Notes: generated by a model from the sequence alone, not told the origin. DNA of 64,000 nt from Aspidapion aeneum (GCA_963576565.1 OY755039.1:133630095-133694094), one strand, 5' to 3'. Counted from the first letter of the stretch, positions 1-10,552 are shown. Program-made: numbers and translations.

Positions 1-222
1 AAAAAAAGAGACCTTTAGCGGTTTGTTAGGTAACAAGTGATCGAATTTGCTTCTAAATATTTCCTATATTACTACCTACGACGGCTATGTGTACAAAATA
101 GTATATTATGTTGTTGATCCTACAATGACGGGAAGATCTTGTTTGCCCCCTTTGCCAATAACCCATCGCCCTCTGAAAAATAAAACAACGTATCCCCCTC
201 CCCCAAAAAAAAACTCTACACA

Positions 223-372
223 ACAGGGGCCCGAGACCCCATAAGGCCGTATTTTATGTTACTTTATGTTTGTATTCATGAAATGTGTTGAGAATATCTA
301 AAAAAATCTTAGCTTCGGGGGGGGGGCCCGGGCCCGGGCCCCCAGCCCCCCCCCCCCCATATATACGCCACT
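223..372. mobile_element. partial hAT-type MITE (TATATACGCCACTG end)
   Basis: The stretch matches the inner and right part of the complete MITE at 3927-4119: GGGGCCCGAGAC, then an AT-rich middle, then C/G runs and the terminal ATATATACGCCACTG. The left terminus is missing, so this copy is truncated or degraded. Positions 1-222 hold nothing I can identify. Confidence 0.6.
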
Positions 373-1570
373 GCTACACAACCGAACTTGACATGACAGA
401 AGCTTCTCTAAATTTTTTACCAAACCAAAAAAAAAATAATTTAATTATATTAATAAATCAAGTAATACCTTAAAAATATAAAACTGACATAGTTCAAAAT
501 CGACGTCACTAAAGGCGACGGTCGACTTGTCACTTTAATATCCTCAGCTTAAGAAGCTAAAAGTTAATATTGCTTTGTCGCGATCCCTAGTTCCATTAGC
601 AGTGGCGTAGGCAAGGGGTGGCTCGGCGACTGAAGCCTACCCACACCCCAGAGCCACTGAATATTGGCCCCTAAAACAAAAATTTTCCTAAAATTAAATA
701 TTAAAATGATAATTAAAATCAAAAACTAGTGAAATGTAATTGGAAAAAAATCTGAAAGCGTATGCAGGAAGAATTTTTGAAATCGCTTTATAAAATTATG
801 CGAATATGATTTTTTAATAGGGTGTGGGGAATGACAGGAGGGGAGATGAGTGGGAGCTGGGGGAACTACAAAGTAACTACAGCAAATTAGAGGACATTTG
901 CAATGGGTATCAAAGGAATTTCAATAAAATCGCCTGAAATTTAGATAATTTGTATGCCTTAAAGCCTACATCATGTGACAAAATGCCGTCTGAAGACCGC
1001 CATGTTGATTCCTGTTTAAAAAAATAGCACCTTCGGGATCAGTAGCAATTCAGCGACACCTTTTTTGTCAAAATCGGTTCAGCTGTTTAGCCTTTAGCGT
1101 GACACAAACATATTTACTAACATACAAACAACAATCGAAAAACATTACCCTTCCTTTCGCCGTGCTGCAGTTGGGTAAAAAAGGACAAGTTATTGGGGTT
1201 TAAATGCTTTAAAATTAATGATGAAATCTGAAAATCCAATAATAAAATGCGTTGCCGTTGCGCGTTTACTTGACAAATTTTAAACGCTGATGAAATCATC
1301 GTGTTAAAATATAGGGTAACTAATAATAAACGAGCGCCCTTTTCATTAAAGTTTGTTTTGTTAGAACAAAAGATCGTACTAATATTGGAACATTGATCGT
1401 GTCAAGCCTGATATATAGATACACCAAAATCACTCATCGAGGGTAAAGATAAACGTTGGAATATGTAACTGCGTTTTTCTTTTATTTTGGTGGCAAATTT
1501 TCATACAGGATTAATATTTTTTTCAGTAAATAATATTTAAAAAAAGAGAAACAAAATTTTAGTTTACAAA
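373..1570. other. AT-rich non-coding stretch
   Basis: No gene is visible. Around 1070-1130 there is a block with GGTTCAGCTGTTTAG followed by GCGTGACACAAACAT and ACATACAAAC, a type of sequence often found near the 3' ends of insect retroelements or SINEs. That similarity is from memory only. A diverged CACGG/CGTGG-free AT background fills the rest. Confidence 0.35.
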
Positions 1571-1589
1571 GTGATCCTTTTCATACCAA

Positions 1590-2340
1590 GGCAAGGCAAG
1601 ATTTTGGAAAATCGACTTTCTAGCAGCATTTTATATTACTTTTTAGCAAATTGTCAATCAGTGGTGCATTTAGAAAAAAGTCTTGTGATGGACAACTTTT
1701 TCCTGTCTAAAATTTCAAGATGTGAACCTTTAAAATTTTCGTAAATAAGGTCTTGAGGGGGGGCGGCCCCCTTTAAATATGCCACTGGGTCAATTCCCCC
1801 TTTCGACCCCGCTAAATCCGAGTATCACGGTTGCTACATCGAAGTGTTGGCATGGGCGGAGATATTCAAGTTGGCGCCGAAATTTTAAATTGCCGGTGTA
1901 AAGCCCCAACTGACACAGGTGTACATTCAAAATTTATAATTATATAACCAAAAAATAATATCATATTAGTTTTTTTTCAAATATCTGCAAAAACTCCAAA
2001 AATCTGGAATTCTAAAGACATTGGAATTCCCTATTTCAACAACGTAAAATTCGGTGGGGCTAGACTGATAGTTCAGGCAAGATTCGGGAAAATCCACTTT
2101 CTAGAAGCATTTTATATTACTTTTTGGCAAGAGGGCAATTCCCCCTATTTTGACCCCGCTGAATCCGAATATCCCTGTTGCCAACTCGAAATATTGACAG
2201 GGGCTGAGATATTCAAGATGGCGGCCAAAATGGCGGCGGAATTTTAAATTGCCGCTGGAAAGCCCAAATTGTCACAGGTGTACATTAAAAATATATATTT
2301 GTATAATTAAAAAATAATAACATATATTTTTTAAATGGCT
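1590..2340 (+). repeat. two diverged direct copies of a ~350-bp block
   Basis: The block GGCAAGATT...CTTTCTAGxAGCATTTTATATTACTTTTTxGCAA occurs near 1592 and again near 2078. The following block CAATTCCCCC...GACCCCGCTxAATCCGA occurs at about 1791 and 2146. Both continue into GGCGxxGAAATTTTAAATTGCCG and CACAGGTGTACATT. An inverted copy of the same blocks lies at about 4640-4740 (GATTCAGCGGGGTCAAA, then TTGCCAAAAAGTAATAT). The unit is therefore present in both orientations around the 188-bp repeat array. Confidence 0.65.
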
Positions 2341-3169
2341 GCAAAAACCTCCAAAAACCCCCCCAGACCCCCTAAAATCTGAAAGTTTGAGGTTTTTTCA
2401 AATTTTCTTAAAACCTAGCCTCTAAGAGAAAAATGTATAATACACTTTATTGTAGACAATAAAATTCTCTTTTCAACACGGTATAACTTAATAAAGTTAG
2501 ACTAATAACAAGCTCTCCAGCGGCGTCCGTTAATTGAAGTAATTAAAAAGTTGAAAAAATACCTATGTTTTCTCCAAGATTTATTTAATTTCGTTAAAAA
2601 CTAATATCTACAGAAAACAATGTATTACATTTTGGTATACTCAATAAAATTTCCTTCAAAATGAAGTATAACATGATTAAATCGGTTTTATAAATAAAAC
2701 TTCAGGGGCATCCGTAAATTAAATTAATTTTGAAAAAAACAGAAAATAAACCATTTTTGTTACAGGTTTTATCTAATTTTCTCAAAAACTAAGCTTAACA
2801 TGAAAAAACTTGTTCTACACTTTTTTGTAGACAGGGAAATTACCTTTTTAAAAATGTAAAACTCGGTGGGGTTTGACTTATAGCAAACTCTCCAGCGACG
2901 TCCGTCAATGGGGGTGATTTCAACAAATCATTAAAAATAACATGTTTTTCATAAGTTTTATTCAATTTTCTTAAAAACCAAGCTCTTTATCAAAAAATGT
3001 GTTTTTTACTTCGTCATAACCAATAAAATTTCCTTTCAAACAATGTATAACAAAGTAAAAGTTATTTTATATTTACCGCTCCAGTGGTGTTCTTAATTTA
3101 CAGAAATTATTTAAGATCAATCCAAACTAATCAATTTTGTGTCTTATTAGCTTTTCGGTGGATAATAAA

Positions 3170-3504
3170 GAGCGGCGGATAAAAGGTGGAAAGTACAAAA
3201 GGTCGAAAGTACAAAAGGTCGAAAAAATAAGGTCGAAAGTACAAAAGGTCGAAAGTACAAAAGGTCGAAAGTACAAAAGATCAAAAAAACAAAAGGTCGA
3301 AAGTTCAAAAGGTCGAAAGTACAAAAGGTTGAAAGTACAAAAGATCAAAAGTACAAAAGATCGAAAGTACGGCCGCGGGTTCACATCGACTAGACAGGAA
3401 AATTCGACTTTATACGGTAAATTTGTATTTTTAATATTTTGTTTTGTCGATTTTTTTTCGACCTTTTGTACTTTCGACCTTTTATAGGCTTCGGCGGCGG
3501 GCCC
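3170..3504. mobile_element. 335-bp insertion with 9-bp target duplication, Mutator-like candidate
   Basis: GATAATAAA stands immediately before (3161-3169) and after (3505-3513) this segment. The ends are loosely inverted: the left side reads GGCGGATAAAAGGT, and the right side read on the other strand gives GCCGCCGAAGCCTATAAAAGGT. A 9-bp duplication is typical of Mutator-like elements, but the terminal repeats are too short and uneven to be sure. It carries no credible gene. Confidence 0.5.
3186..3370 (+). repeat. 16-bp minisatellite (GAAAGTACAAAAGGTC)
   Basis: About eleven imperfect tandem copies of GAAAGTACAAAAGGTC, some with AGATC or shortened by a few bases. A short inverted stretch of the same unit lies at 3456-3486. 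Because 16 is not a multiple of 3, the array is open in frames on both strands and gives Lys/Ser-rich reading frames that should not be called genes. Confidence 0.85.
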
Positions 3505-3609
3505 GATAATAAAATGTCCTTTTAAACAGTGTGTCACAAAATGTGACCCATCGTATAGAAAACTCTCCAGGGGCGTCCGTAAATTGCAAAAATTAACAAC
3601 TTACTTCCG

Positions 3610-3926
3610 TACACGTTGACAGGTTGGTTGTTGATGCCAATGAGTACCTAATTATTATGCCCCCCCCCCAAACCGTTGCATAAGATTCAGCACTTTATTT
3701 TTAGTTCCATATGCTTTAAAAAATAACCAAAAACACCTGTGTCAAAGTTACTACTGTTACTTTCTGCACAAAAATATTGCTTAGGTGGGGCCACGGCCCC
3801 TATGCCCCCTCCCTTTATAACCACCGGTGTTTTTTTGCTTTAAAGAACTTATTTAGATAAATCAAAATATCTAATCAAAAAACAGTTTATTATAATTTGG
3901 AAGCATTTTATGTTAGTAGGTATAAA
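3610..3926. other. non-coding, no identified feature
   Basis: AT-rich sequence with a C run at 3661-3669 and a GGGGCCACGGCCCC patch near 3787. No gene or complete element was recognised. The last 8 bases are the left target duplication of the next MITE. Confidence 0.3.
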
Positions 3927-4119
3927 CAGTGGCGTATATAGAAAAAAGTTTCGGGGTGGGCCCGAGGCAGTTTGGGGGGGCCCGAGACTCCATGAGGCCG
4001 TATTTTATGCTATTTTATGTTTCTATTCAGGAAATATGTGGAAAATATCTAAAAAAATCTTAGCTTCGGGGGGGGCCCGGGCCCCTCCAGCCCCATCCCC
4101 CCTTTTATATACGCCACTG
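3927..4119. mobile_element. complete hAT-type MITE, 193 bp
   Basis: The ends are inverted: CAGTGGCGTATATAG on the left and TATATACGCCACTG on the right. An exact 8-bp target duplication GGTATAAA flanks it (3919-3926 and 4120-4127), the size made by hAT transposases. G/C-rich arms enclose an AT-rich centre. Related partial copies are at 223-372, about 34645-34792, about 41720-41863 and possibly about 38100-38220. Confidence 0.88.
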
Positions 4120-4127
4120 GGTATAAA

Positions 4128-4860
4128 TTACGAACCTTTACCATAACATTAAGCTCACTTTGTAATATATTATTTAAAAAGAAATTGTCTTATCCTCAAT
4201 AAAGATTAAAGGCACATTTTTTCTGAAAATCTTAGAAAAGATATTTAAATATGCAAGAGAAACTGATTATTTCAGTTATTTTTGAACGCCCCTGAAGCCT
4301 TAAATATGGCAACAACCCGACATTTTAATAAAGTTTTTAAAAGAAAATGTTATGTTCTACAATAAAGTATACTACATATTTTTTCCTAAAAAGTGTAGTT
4401 TTTGAGAAAATTTTGAAAAACCTATAATAAACATTTTCTAAATAATCCCAATTTACGTACGCCACTGAAGAGCTACTTGCTTTTCCTAACCTTATTGACC
4501 AATACATCATTGGAAAGGGAATTTTATTCTCCATAAAAAACTGTTCTTTGCAATTTTTGATAAAATAGTTCGTTTTCGAGAAAATTGCATAAAACTGAAA
4601 AAAAACAGGTTTTTGGGGGTTTGGGGGGGATTTTCTCGGTCCCTGTCGATTTTTCGAGTTGGCAACAGAGATATTCGGATTCAGCGGGGTCAAATTAGGG
4701 GGAAATGGTCTGTTGCCAAAAAGTAATATGATTTGCTTCTAGACCGAAAACGGAAAGCCTTTTAAAATAATATGCTCTGACTATGATTACAAACACTCTC
4801 CAGCGGCATCCGTTAATTAATGTAATTTAAAAAAGATGTAAATTAATCTTAAAACTTAAA
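4128..4860 (-). repeat. inverted copies of the 1.6-3.6 kb repeat blocks
   Basis: This stretch holds, in reverse orientation, pieces also found at 1590-3600: TTTTCTAAGAAAA-like blocks, CAATAAAGTATACTACAT, and the GATTCAGCGGGGTCAAA block. It closes with another CTCTCCAGCGGCATCCGT marker at about 4797. A degenerate hAT end (ACGTACGCCACTG) is at about 4456-4468. No gene is supported. Confidence 0.5.
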
Positions 4861-5397
4861 TTGAAAACCTGGGTCGAGTGCCGAGTGGCATCTTGTCGAA
4901 GAGGTCAAAAATTAATTCGCCACTAGAATATTGGCTTTTGAAAATGTAAAATAGTGGTTTGAAATCCATGTATAATACCTAAGAGTTTAACACTTTCCGG
5001 TATATCCCTATTTATATCGTTTTATGTCTAAACCTCCTACCACCTTTGTAAGATATCTTATGCCATTTATCTGGAAAATTTTAGGTTCCAGACGATTCGT
5101 TTCAAATAATATATTGTATGTTGTATCTCTAGATCAATGGGTTTTTTTGGCTGATGCCAAATGCAAATATTTTAACGAGGGCTGGACTAAATGTCAACAT
5201 GTGATATATTTTTGAAACCAGTAAAAGGAGCCTTATCGATTAAAAGAATTAAATACAGGGTGTTTTATTTAAAAAAATAAACCATATGTCAAAAATTTGA
5301 CAACTGGCTGGCAATGACTCAGGAAAAATCATTAATTTTGCTAATTTAAGACGTTGGCTACCATATAAGTCACCGGTGATACATAGCCCGAGGTTCC
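4861..5397. other. non-coding, no identified feature
   Basis: AT-rich sequence with an isolated ACAGGGTGTTTTATTT at about 5255, a string often seen at the ends of insect repeats. CACCGGTGATACATA at about 5371 recurs at about 5587. No gene was recognised; the 63-codon frame at 5024-5215 has no recognisable features. Confidence 0.3.
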
Positions 5398-5405
5398 CTA
5401 CAGCC

Positions 5406-5453
5406 TAAGGTCACTCATCGTCAAGCAAGCTTGCTTGACGATGAGTGACCTTA
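5406..5453. repeat. 48-bp perfect palindrome with 8-bp flanking duplication
   Basis: Two 24-base arms, starting TAAGGTCACTCATCG and meeting at the HindIII-like centre AAGCTT with no spacer, are perfect inverted copies. The palindrome is bounded on both sides by CTACAGCC (5398-5405 and 5454-5461). The structure is that of an insertion made only of two terminal inverted repeats, flanked by a hAT-sized target duplication. Confidence 0.9.
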
Positions 5454-5604
5454 CTACAGCCCACTGTGAAAAAGTCGCTCCTATCCCCATTTTTTAGTTC
5501 ATCCCTGTACCATACCCAAAATCTCATTCCTTTCTTTATACACCGGCGTTTTTTAGAAGCATTTAAAATGACTTGTGTTTGTTATCACCGGTGATACATA
5601 AAGT

Positions 5605-5905
5605 ATAAAGGTGCGTACTGACTTGCAACAAATCACTCCAAACGCGCAAAACACTACGAACATTCCGATCTTTTTCCTCCGAATGCAACAAACATTCGCG
5701 CGCAAAAGATCGTCGTGTTTTCAAAGTCATTTGAAATACCTCCTAATACGGGGTTCTATCGATTTCGCGAAATTTTGCTTGATTCTGCCCTTCAAAAGTT
5801 ATCTAAATTCATATAAAATCTTCCTGGTATAATTTCAACCCTACCGACACAAAACAGCCGCGGCCCTTTTCGGGTCCGACCAAAGTATTTGTCGGCCGCG
5901 GCGTC
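5605..5905. mobile_element. partial copies of two foldback MITE families
   Basis: 5605-5715 (GACTTGCAACAAATCACTCC, then AACACTACGAACATTC) resembles the arm of the inverted structure at 10313-10552. 5718-5905 begins TCAAAGTCATTTGAAATACC and continues CTAATACGGGGTTCTATCG, the long arm of the family seen complete at 10574-11108 and 57495-57931. Only one arm of each is present. Confidence 0.65.
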
Positions 5906-6171
5906 ACTAAAAAGAAATGAGAACAAGATTTCCAACACTTCCCTCGCGGAAATCACATAAACTACAGGTAAATATAAATCGAACAGAAGTTCCAGGATCC
6001 TTGTATGTGGGCATATCCTCAAAAGGTGCGCTTCTGTAGAATATGAAATGATGATTTACATAAAGTTAATCTTTAATAAACTTTTTTCGATATGATTTTT
6101 GAAATTGCGTAAAATTTAAAAAAGTAATTTTTCGCACTTGGATATTTTTTAATTTTTAGCTCACATGTATG
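5906..6171. other. non-coding, no identified feature
   Basis: AT-rich sequence between a partial MITE and the microsatellite. Nothing is recognised apart from AAATTGCGTAAAATTTAAAA, which resembles satellite blocks near 4580. Confidence 0.3.
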
Positions 6172-7749
6172 CATACAGACATACAGACATACAGCCATAC
6201 AGACATACAGACATACAGACATACAGACATACAGACATACAGACATACAGACATACAGACATACAGACATACAGACATACAGACATACAGACATACAGAC
6301 ATACAGACATACAGACATACAGACATACAGACATACAGACATACAGACATACAGACATACAGACATACAGACATACAGACATACAGACATACAGACATAC
6401 AGACATACAGACATACAGACATACAGACATACAGACATACAGACATACAGACATACAGACATACAGACATACAGACATACAGACATACAGACATACAGAC
6501 ATACAGACATACAGACATACAGACATACAGACATACAGACATACAGACATACAGACATACAGACATACAGACATACAGACATACAGACATACAGACATAC
6601 AGACATACATACATACAGACATACAGACATACAGACATACAGACATACAGACATACAGACATACAGACATACAGACATACAGACATACAGACATACAGAC
6701 ATACAGACATACAGACATACAGACATACAGACATACAGACATACAGACATACAGACATACAGACATACAGACATACAGACATACAGACATACAGACATAC
6801 AGACATACAGACATACAGACATACAGACATACAGACATACAGACATACAGACATACAGACATACAGACATACAGACATACAGACATACAGACATACAGAC
6901 ATACAGACATACAGACATACAGACATACAGACATACAGACATACAGACATACAGACATACAGACATACAGACATACAGACATACAGACATACAGACATAC
7001 AGACATACAGACATACAGACATACAGACATACAGACATACAGACATACAGACATACAGACATACAGACATACAGACATACAGACATACAGACATACAGAC
7101 ATACAGACATACAGACATACAGACATACAGACATACAGACATACAGACATACAGACATACAGACATACAGACATACAGACATACAGACATACAGACATAC
7201 AGACATACAGACATACAGACATACAGACATACAGACATACAGACATACAGACATACAGACATACAGACATACAGACATACAGACATACAGACATACAGAC
7301 ATACAGACATACAGACATACAGACATACAGACATACAGACATACAGACATACAGACATACAGACATACAGACATACAGACATACAGACATACAGACATAC
7401 AGACATACAGACATACAGACATACAGACATACAGACATACAGACATACAGACATACAGACATACAGACATACAGACATACAGACATACAGACATACAGAC
7501 ATACAGACATACAGACATACAGACATACAGACATACAGACATACAGACATACAGACATACAGACATACAGACATACAGACATACAGACATACAGACATAC
7601 AGACATACAGACATACAGACATACAGACATACAGACATACAGACATACAGACATACAGACATACAGACATACAGACATACAGACATACAGACATACAGAC
7701 ATACAGACATACAGACATACAGACATACAGACTTACAGACATACAGACG

Positions 7750-7752
<3 letters not shown>
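6172..7752 (+). repeat. 1.6-kb microsatellite, 8-bp unit (ATACAGAC)n
   Basis: About 197 head-to-tail copies of the octamer ATACAGAC. Only a few variants are visible: AGCC for AGAC near 6193, ACATACATAC near 6605-6612, CTTACAG near 7732 and GACGTATA at the right edge. Since 8 shares no factor with 3, every frame on both strands is read through, producing long meaningless reading frames. Confidence 0.98.

Positions 7753-7756
<4 letters not shown>

Positions 7757-7802
<46 letters not shown>
7757..7802 (+). repeat. (TA)n microsatellite
   Basis: An uninterrupted AT dinucleotide run of about 44 bases directly follows the octamer array. The two may share an origin by slippage from the ATAC part of the unit. 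Confidence 0.95.
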
Positions 7803-7804
<2 letters not shown>

Positions 7805-7857
7805 AAATTAAGTAAGTTTATTCAATATTTAGAGTCATTTAGAATAAAACTGTAGGT

Positions 7858-7936
7858 ACAGACAAACGGACGAACGGACGGACGGACAGACAGTCAGACG
7901 GACAGTCGGACAGACGGACAGATGGACAGACAGACA
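7858..7936 (+). repeat. degenerate (ACGG/ACAG)n tract
   Basis: The tract AGACAAACGGACGAACGGAC, then repeated GGACGGACAGACAGTCAGAC-type units, is a degenerate 4-bp repeat. It is related in composition to the ACAGACAT array upstream. Confidence 0.85.
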
Positions 7937-7939
7937 CCA

Positions 7940-8470
7940 TAGCTCACCCTACTTATAGTATACGTGTGAGCTAATACATTATACTTGGTATTAAACTGGT
8001 CCATTGGTCGGGTCCCCGGGTATCGCAAAGAGGTTTTTTTTTTGTGGACCAAAATTAGTTAAAATTATATTATACATACATTAATTGTGTTAGCTTAGGT
8101 GCCCAAAAATTGGGAGAGTATTTTATTTGCAAATTATTTTTGATTCTTTTTCTTTATTTACTATTTTTAAAATTCTCATTATAATCGGATTAGTAGTTTA
8201 CTTTTCTTAAATGACGTCATTTTGAATTTTGAAAAGTCGAAAAATTTGAAACTTGTGGGCAAACAATATTTCAACTTACCCACACACCGATTGATTTTTA
8301 ACGCTGCACAAGTCAAATTTAGTGGAAATTAGGAAAAGTGATTCTTAATCAATTCATCACTTCCCTAATAGATAGTAGGTTATCGTAGTCCACGTGGAGT
8401 GAAAATCTGCAATGCACCAGGTGTACAGATGCAATGTGATTGGCTCATTTTTCTGAACTTACGGTTTTAA
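7940..8470. other. non-coding; possible 5' region of the Harbinger element
   Basis: No coding signal. The distal part contains GATTGGCTC at about 8439, a CCAAT-type box on the reverse strand, close upstream of the TATA/initiator pair at 8475-8502. No clear terminal inverted repeat of the Harbinger element was found. Confidence 0.35.
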
Positions 8471-8474
8471 TTGG

Positions 8475-8502
8475 TATATAGCATTTGCTCTGTTAAGTCA
8501 GT
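8475..8502 (+). promoter_or_regulatory. putative core promoter: TATA box and TCAGT initiator
   Basis: TATATA at 8475-8480 is followed by TCAGT at 8498-8502, an arthropod-type initiator, about 25 bases apart. The ATG at 8519 follows directly. The pairing in front of a transposase-like start codon supports a promoter, but no transcript evidence is available. Confidence 0.45.
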
Positions 8503-8518
8503 ATCACCGTCAACCGTG

Positions 8519-8924
8519 ATGGACGAAGACGACGCGGTAGTAGCCGCCGGCGCTCTTCTGATTACTCAAAAATAAAAAAGAGCAGCGAAAAGAATGGTCC
8601 AGACGTCTGTATTTACAAAGACAAAATTTAAGTTTACTGAGAGATATGGACTATTTCCATTTCAAAAATTTTACCAGAATATCTGCAGATGATTTTGAAA
8701 ACTTAATTTGTCTAGTGGGTCCTAAAATATTCAAGAAAGATACCCAACTTCGACATGCTATACCTGTTCAAGATAGCTTAGCTATTACTCTACGTTTTTT
8801 AGCAACAGGGGACTCTTTCACTCGCCGTCTACAATACCTATTTAAAGTATCAAAACAACGAGTTGGTTTTATATTTATAGAGACCTGCAATGCCCTTATT
8901 GAAAAATTGAAACATGAAATAAAG
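8519..8924 (+). pseudogene. first exon of a PIF/Harbinger (HARBI1-like) nuclease
   Basis: The ATG at 8519 opens an acidic start (MDEDDAVVAA) typical of insect HARBI1-like proteins. That frame is lost at a stop near 8573. A shifted frame then continues through a basic stretch into MDYFHFKNF at 8646 and the family signature RISADDFENLICLVGPKI, LAITLRFLATGDSF and LFKVSKQRV. This corresponds to the N-terminal part of the HARBI1 family, before the DDE catalytic region. The match ends at AAAG followed by GTAAAT (8925), a usable splice donor. No downstream exon with DDE motifs was found nearby. With one frameshift and no catalytic exon, it is most likely a broken transposon fragment. An active gene with a distant second exon is less likely. 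Confidence 0.7.
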
Positions 8925-9319
8925 GTAAATATACCGGGTGGCCCAAAAAAAGGCATGAAATGATTTTTATTATCACTTTTGAACGAATTGGTCTGGGTTT
9001 TGACCAAAAATATTTTTTGTCCGCTATCAAATTCCAAGATGGCACACAGAATCAAAGGTAGGGTAGACCGGGTAGTGCCCACTTTTTATAAATGTGCTAC
9101 TAAAAATATTGAGCTGATTCAATTGTTTTCTTTTTTGTTATGTCAATAGCTACAACTTTAGACTTACAAAAACAATATGACACAAATCCCTAAAATTAAA
9201 AAAACTTTTGGTTGTTTGTAAACAGTACTATTAATCAACATATATACGAGGTATTTTGTCACATGATGTAGGCGTTAAGGCATACAAAATTTGCTGTAAT
9301 TACTTTGTAGTCCTCCCTG
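8925..9319. other. repeat fragments, no gene
   Basis: TACCGGGTGGCCCAAAAAAAGG (about 8931) and GGGTAGACCGGGTAGTGCCC (about 9061) look like terminal pieces of other repeats. Neither has a recognisable partner end in the window. Confidence 0.35.
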
Positions 9320-9327
9320 GTCCTAGC

Positions 9328-9397
9328 TAGAGACCCTCTATGTATGACATATTTTAAATATGTCATACATACAGGGTCTCTATTTAAAATATGTCAT
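9328..9397. repeat. 70-bp hairpin insertion with 8-bp flanking duplication
   Basis: 9328-9382 is a near-perfect inverted repeat (TAGAGACCC...GGGTCTCTA, one mismatched pair and one central base). A further 15 bases (TTTAAAATATGTCAT) invert an inner part of the hairpin. The segment lies between two copies of GTCCTAGC (9320-9327 and 9398-9405). It resembles the palindromic insertion at 5406-5453 in size and duplication length but not in sequence. Confidence 0.8.
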
Positions 9398-9405
9398 GTC
9401 CTAGC

Positions 9406-10312
9406 CATCTCGCCGCCTGTCATTCCCCCTCACCCTCTTCAAAAACCATATTCGCATAAATTTCCCAAATATGGAGCGATTTCAAAACTTCTTTCTGCAC
9501 ACGGTTTAAGAATTTTTCAACAGCATTTTACTTCTTCCCTCTCTTCAACAGCATTTTACTTCTTCCCTCTCCCTCTCCCTCCCCCACCTTGACTCAATGT
9601 TTGTAGAAACGCACCTATCTCCGAGTAACGCTAAATGAATGATAAATGCATTCTTTCTATAAGGCTGAATAAGAATTAAAAAATGGATGTAAAAAATAAA
9701 TTAACAGAAAACACCCAACTGCTAAATCTACTTGTAACTACTAGTCGTAGTTGGGTACAAAATTACCCAATAACCTAATTCATGAAAATACAAAACTGTG
9801 CGCTTTGGGCATCAAAACTAAAAATTGAAGCATATCGTACATTATAAGTATATCTATTACAGTTTGTGATACCTATCAATTTTATACTCAACTGCGACTA
9901 TAGTAGGCACAAGTAGAACTAGCAGTTTGGTGTTTTATTTATTTATTTTTTTTATAAATAAGTTTAATATTTATTTATTATTATTCAAACATATTAACTA
10001 AAGGTAAAGTTTTTTTTACTTAATAACTAAACTAAATGAACCGAACCGCATAAATTAATTTAAAAACTTTTCCTCAATGTCGCAGTTTACATATGTTTTG
10101 TCAGCTGAATAATCAGATGCGTATTGAAATTAAGGATATGAAGGTTCAATACTTTTTGAGCGTTGTGCGGGAGATGGATGGTCCATTCCATTTTTTAGTT
10201 GCCAAGTAAAAAAAAAACCACCGCACCCACTGAACAAACAAGAAGGAATAAATCTCTTTGTGGTATTCCGATTTACCGACAAGCCTCGGAAAATGTTTTG
10301 CGCGTTCGCCGT
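9406..10312. other. non-coding, no identified feature
   Basis: Contains a duplicated CAACAGCATTTTACTTCTTC at about 9519 and 9546, a C/T-rich tract at 9560-9590 and A/T-rich DNA. No gene is recognised. Confidence 0.3.
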
Positions 10313-10552
10313 GACGTATTGACTTGCAAAATTTGTTGCAGCGCGGTCTATGCTTTTGAAGTACACGTATTCACTCACACACACTCCGCGCATTTTCGCC
10401 GAAAATGTTTGTCCTGTTTGTAGTGTTTGATGCGCGCTGTGTTCCCAGATTGCAAAATCACATAAGCATTGCATAGACACGTACTCACTGAGCGAACATT
10501 TTCGGCGAAAATGTTTGGAGTGTTTGTAGTGTTTTGTTGCAAGTCAATACCC
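10313..10552. repeat. 240-bp foldback repeat (TATTGACTTGCAA ends)
   Basis: The left end reads TATTGACTTGCAA and the right end TTGCAAGTCAATA, an inverted pair. Inside, ATTTTCGCCGAAAATGTTTG and CATTTTCGGCGAAAATGTTT appear as further repeated and self-complementary blocks. Related sequence is at 5605-5715. The short reading frames here are by-products of the inverted repeats. Confidence 0.65.

Larger units (their letters stand above)
2370..3610 (+). repeat. diverged tandem repeat, monomer about 188 bp
   Basis: The marker CTCCAGCGGCGTCCGT and variants recur at about 2514, 2700, 2888 and 3077, spacings of 186-189 bp. They share further landmarks: TTTTCTTAAAAAC, a GTAGACAATAAAATT-like block, and a GTATAAC block. 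A fifth marker at about 3563 falls back into phase once the insertion at 3170-3504 and its 9-bp duplication are removed. A further related marker is at about 4797. Monomers are visibly diverged, so this is an old satellite-like array. Confidence 0.7.

Noticed and set aside
3127..3537. Lys/Ser-rich and Phe/Cys-rich frames on both strands
   Set aside because: They are translations of the 16-bp minisatellite and its inverted copy.
6073..7815. Reading frames of about 520-560 codons on both strands
   Set aside because: They arise only from the 8-bp repeat, which translates to a repeating 8-residue string in every frame; no protein family is indicated.
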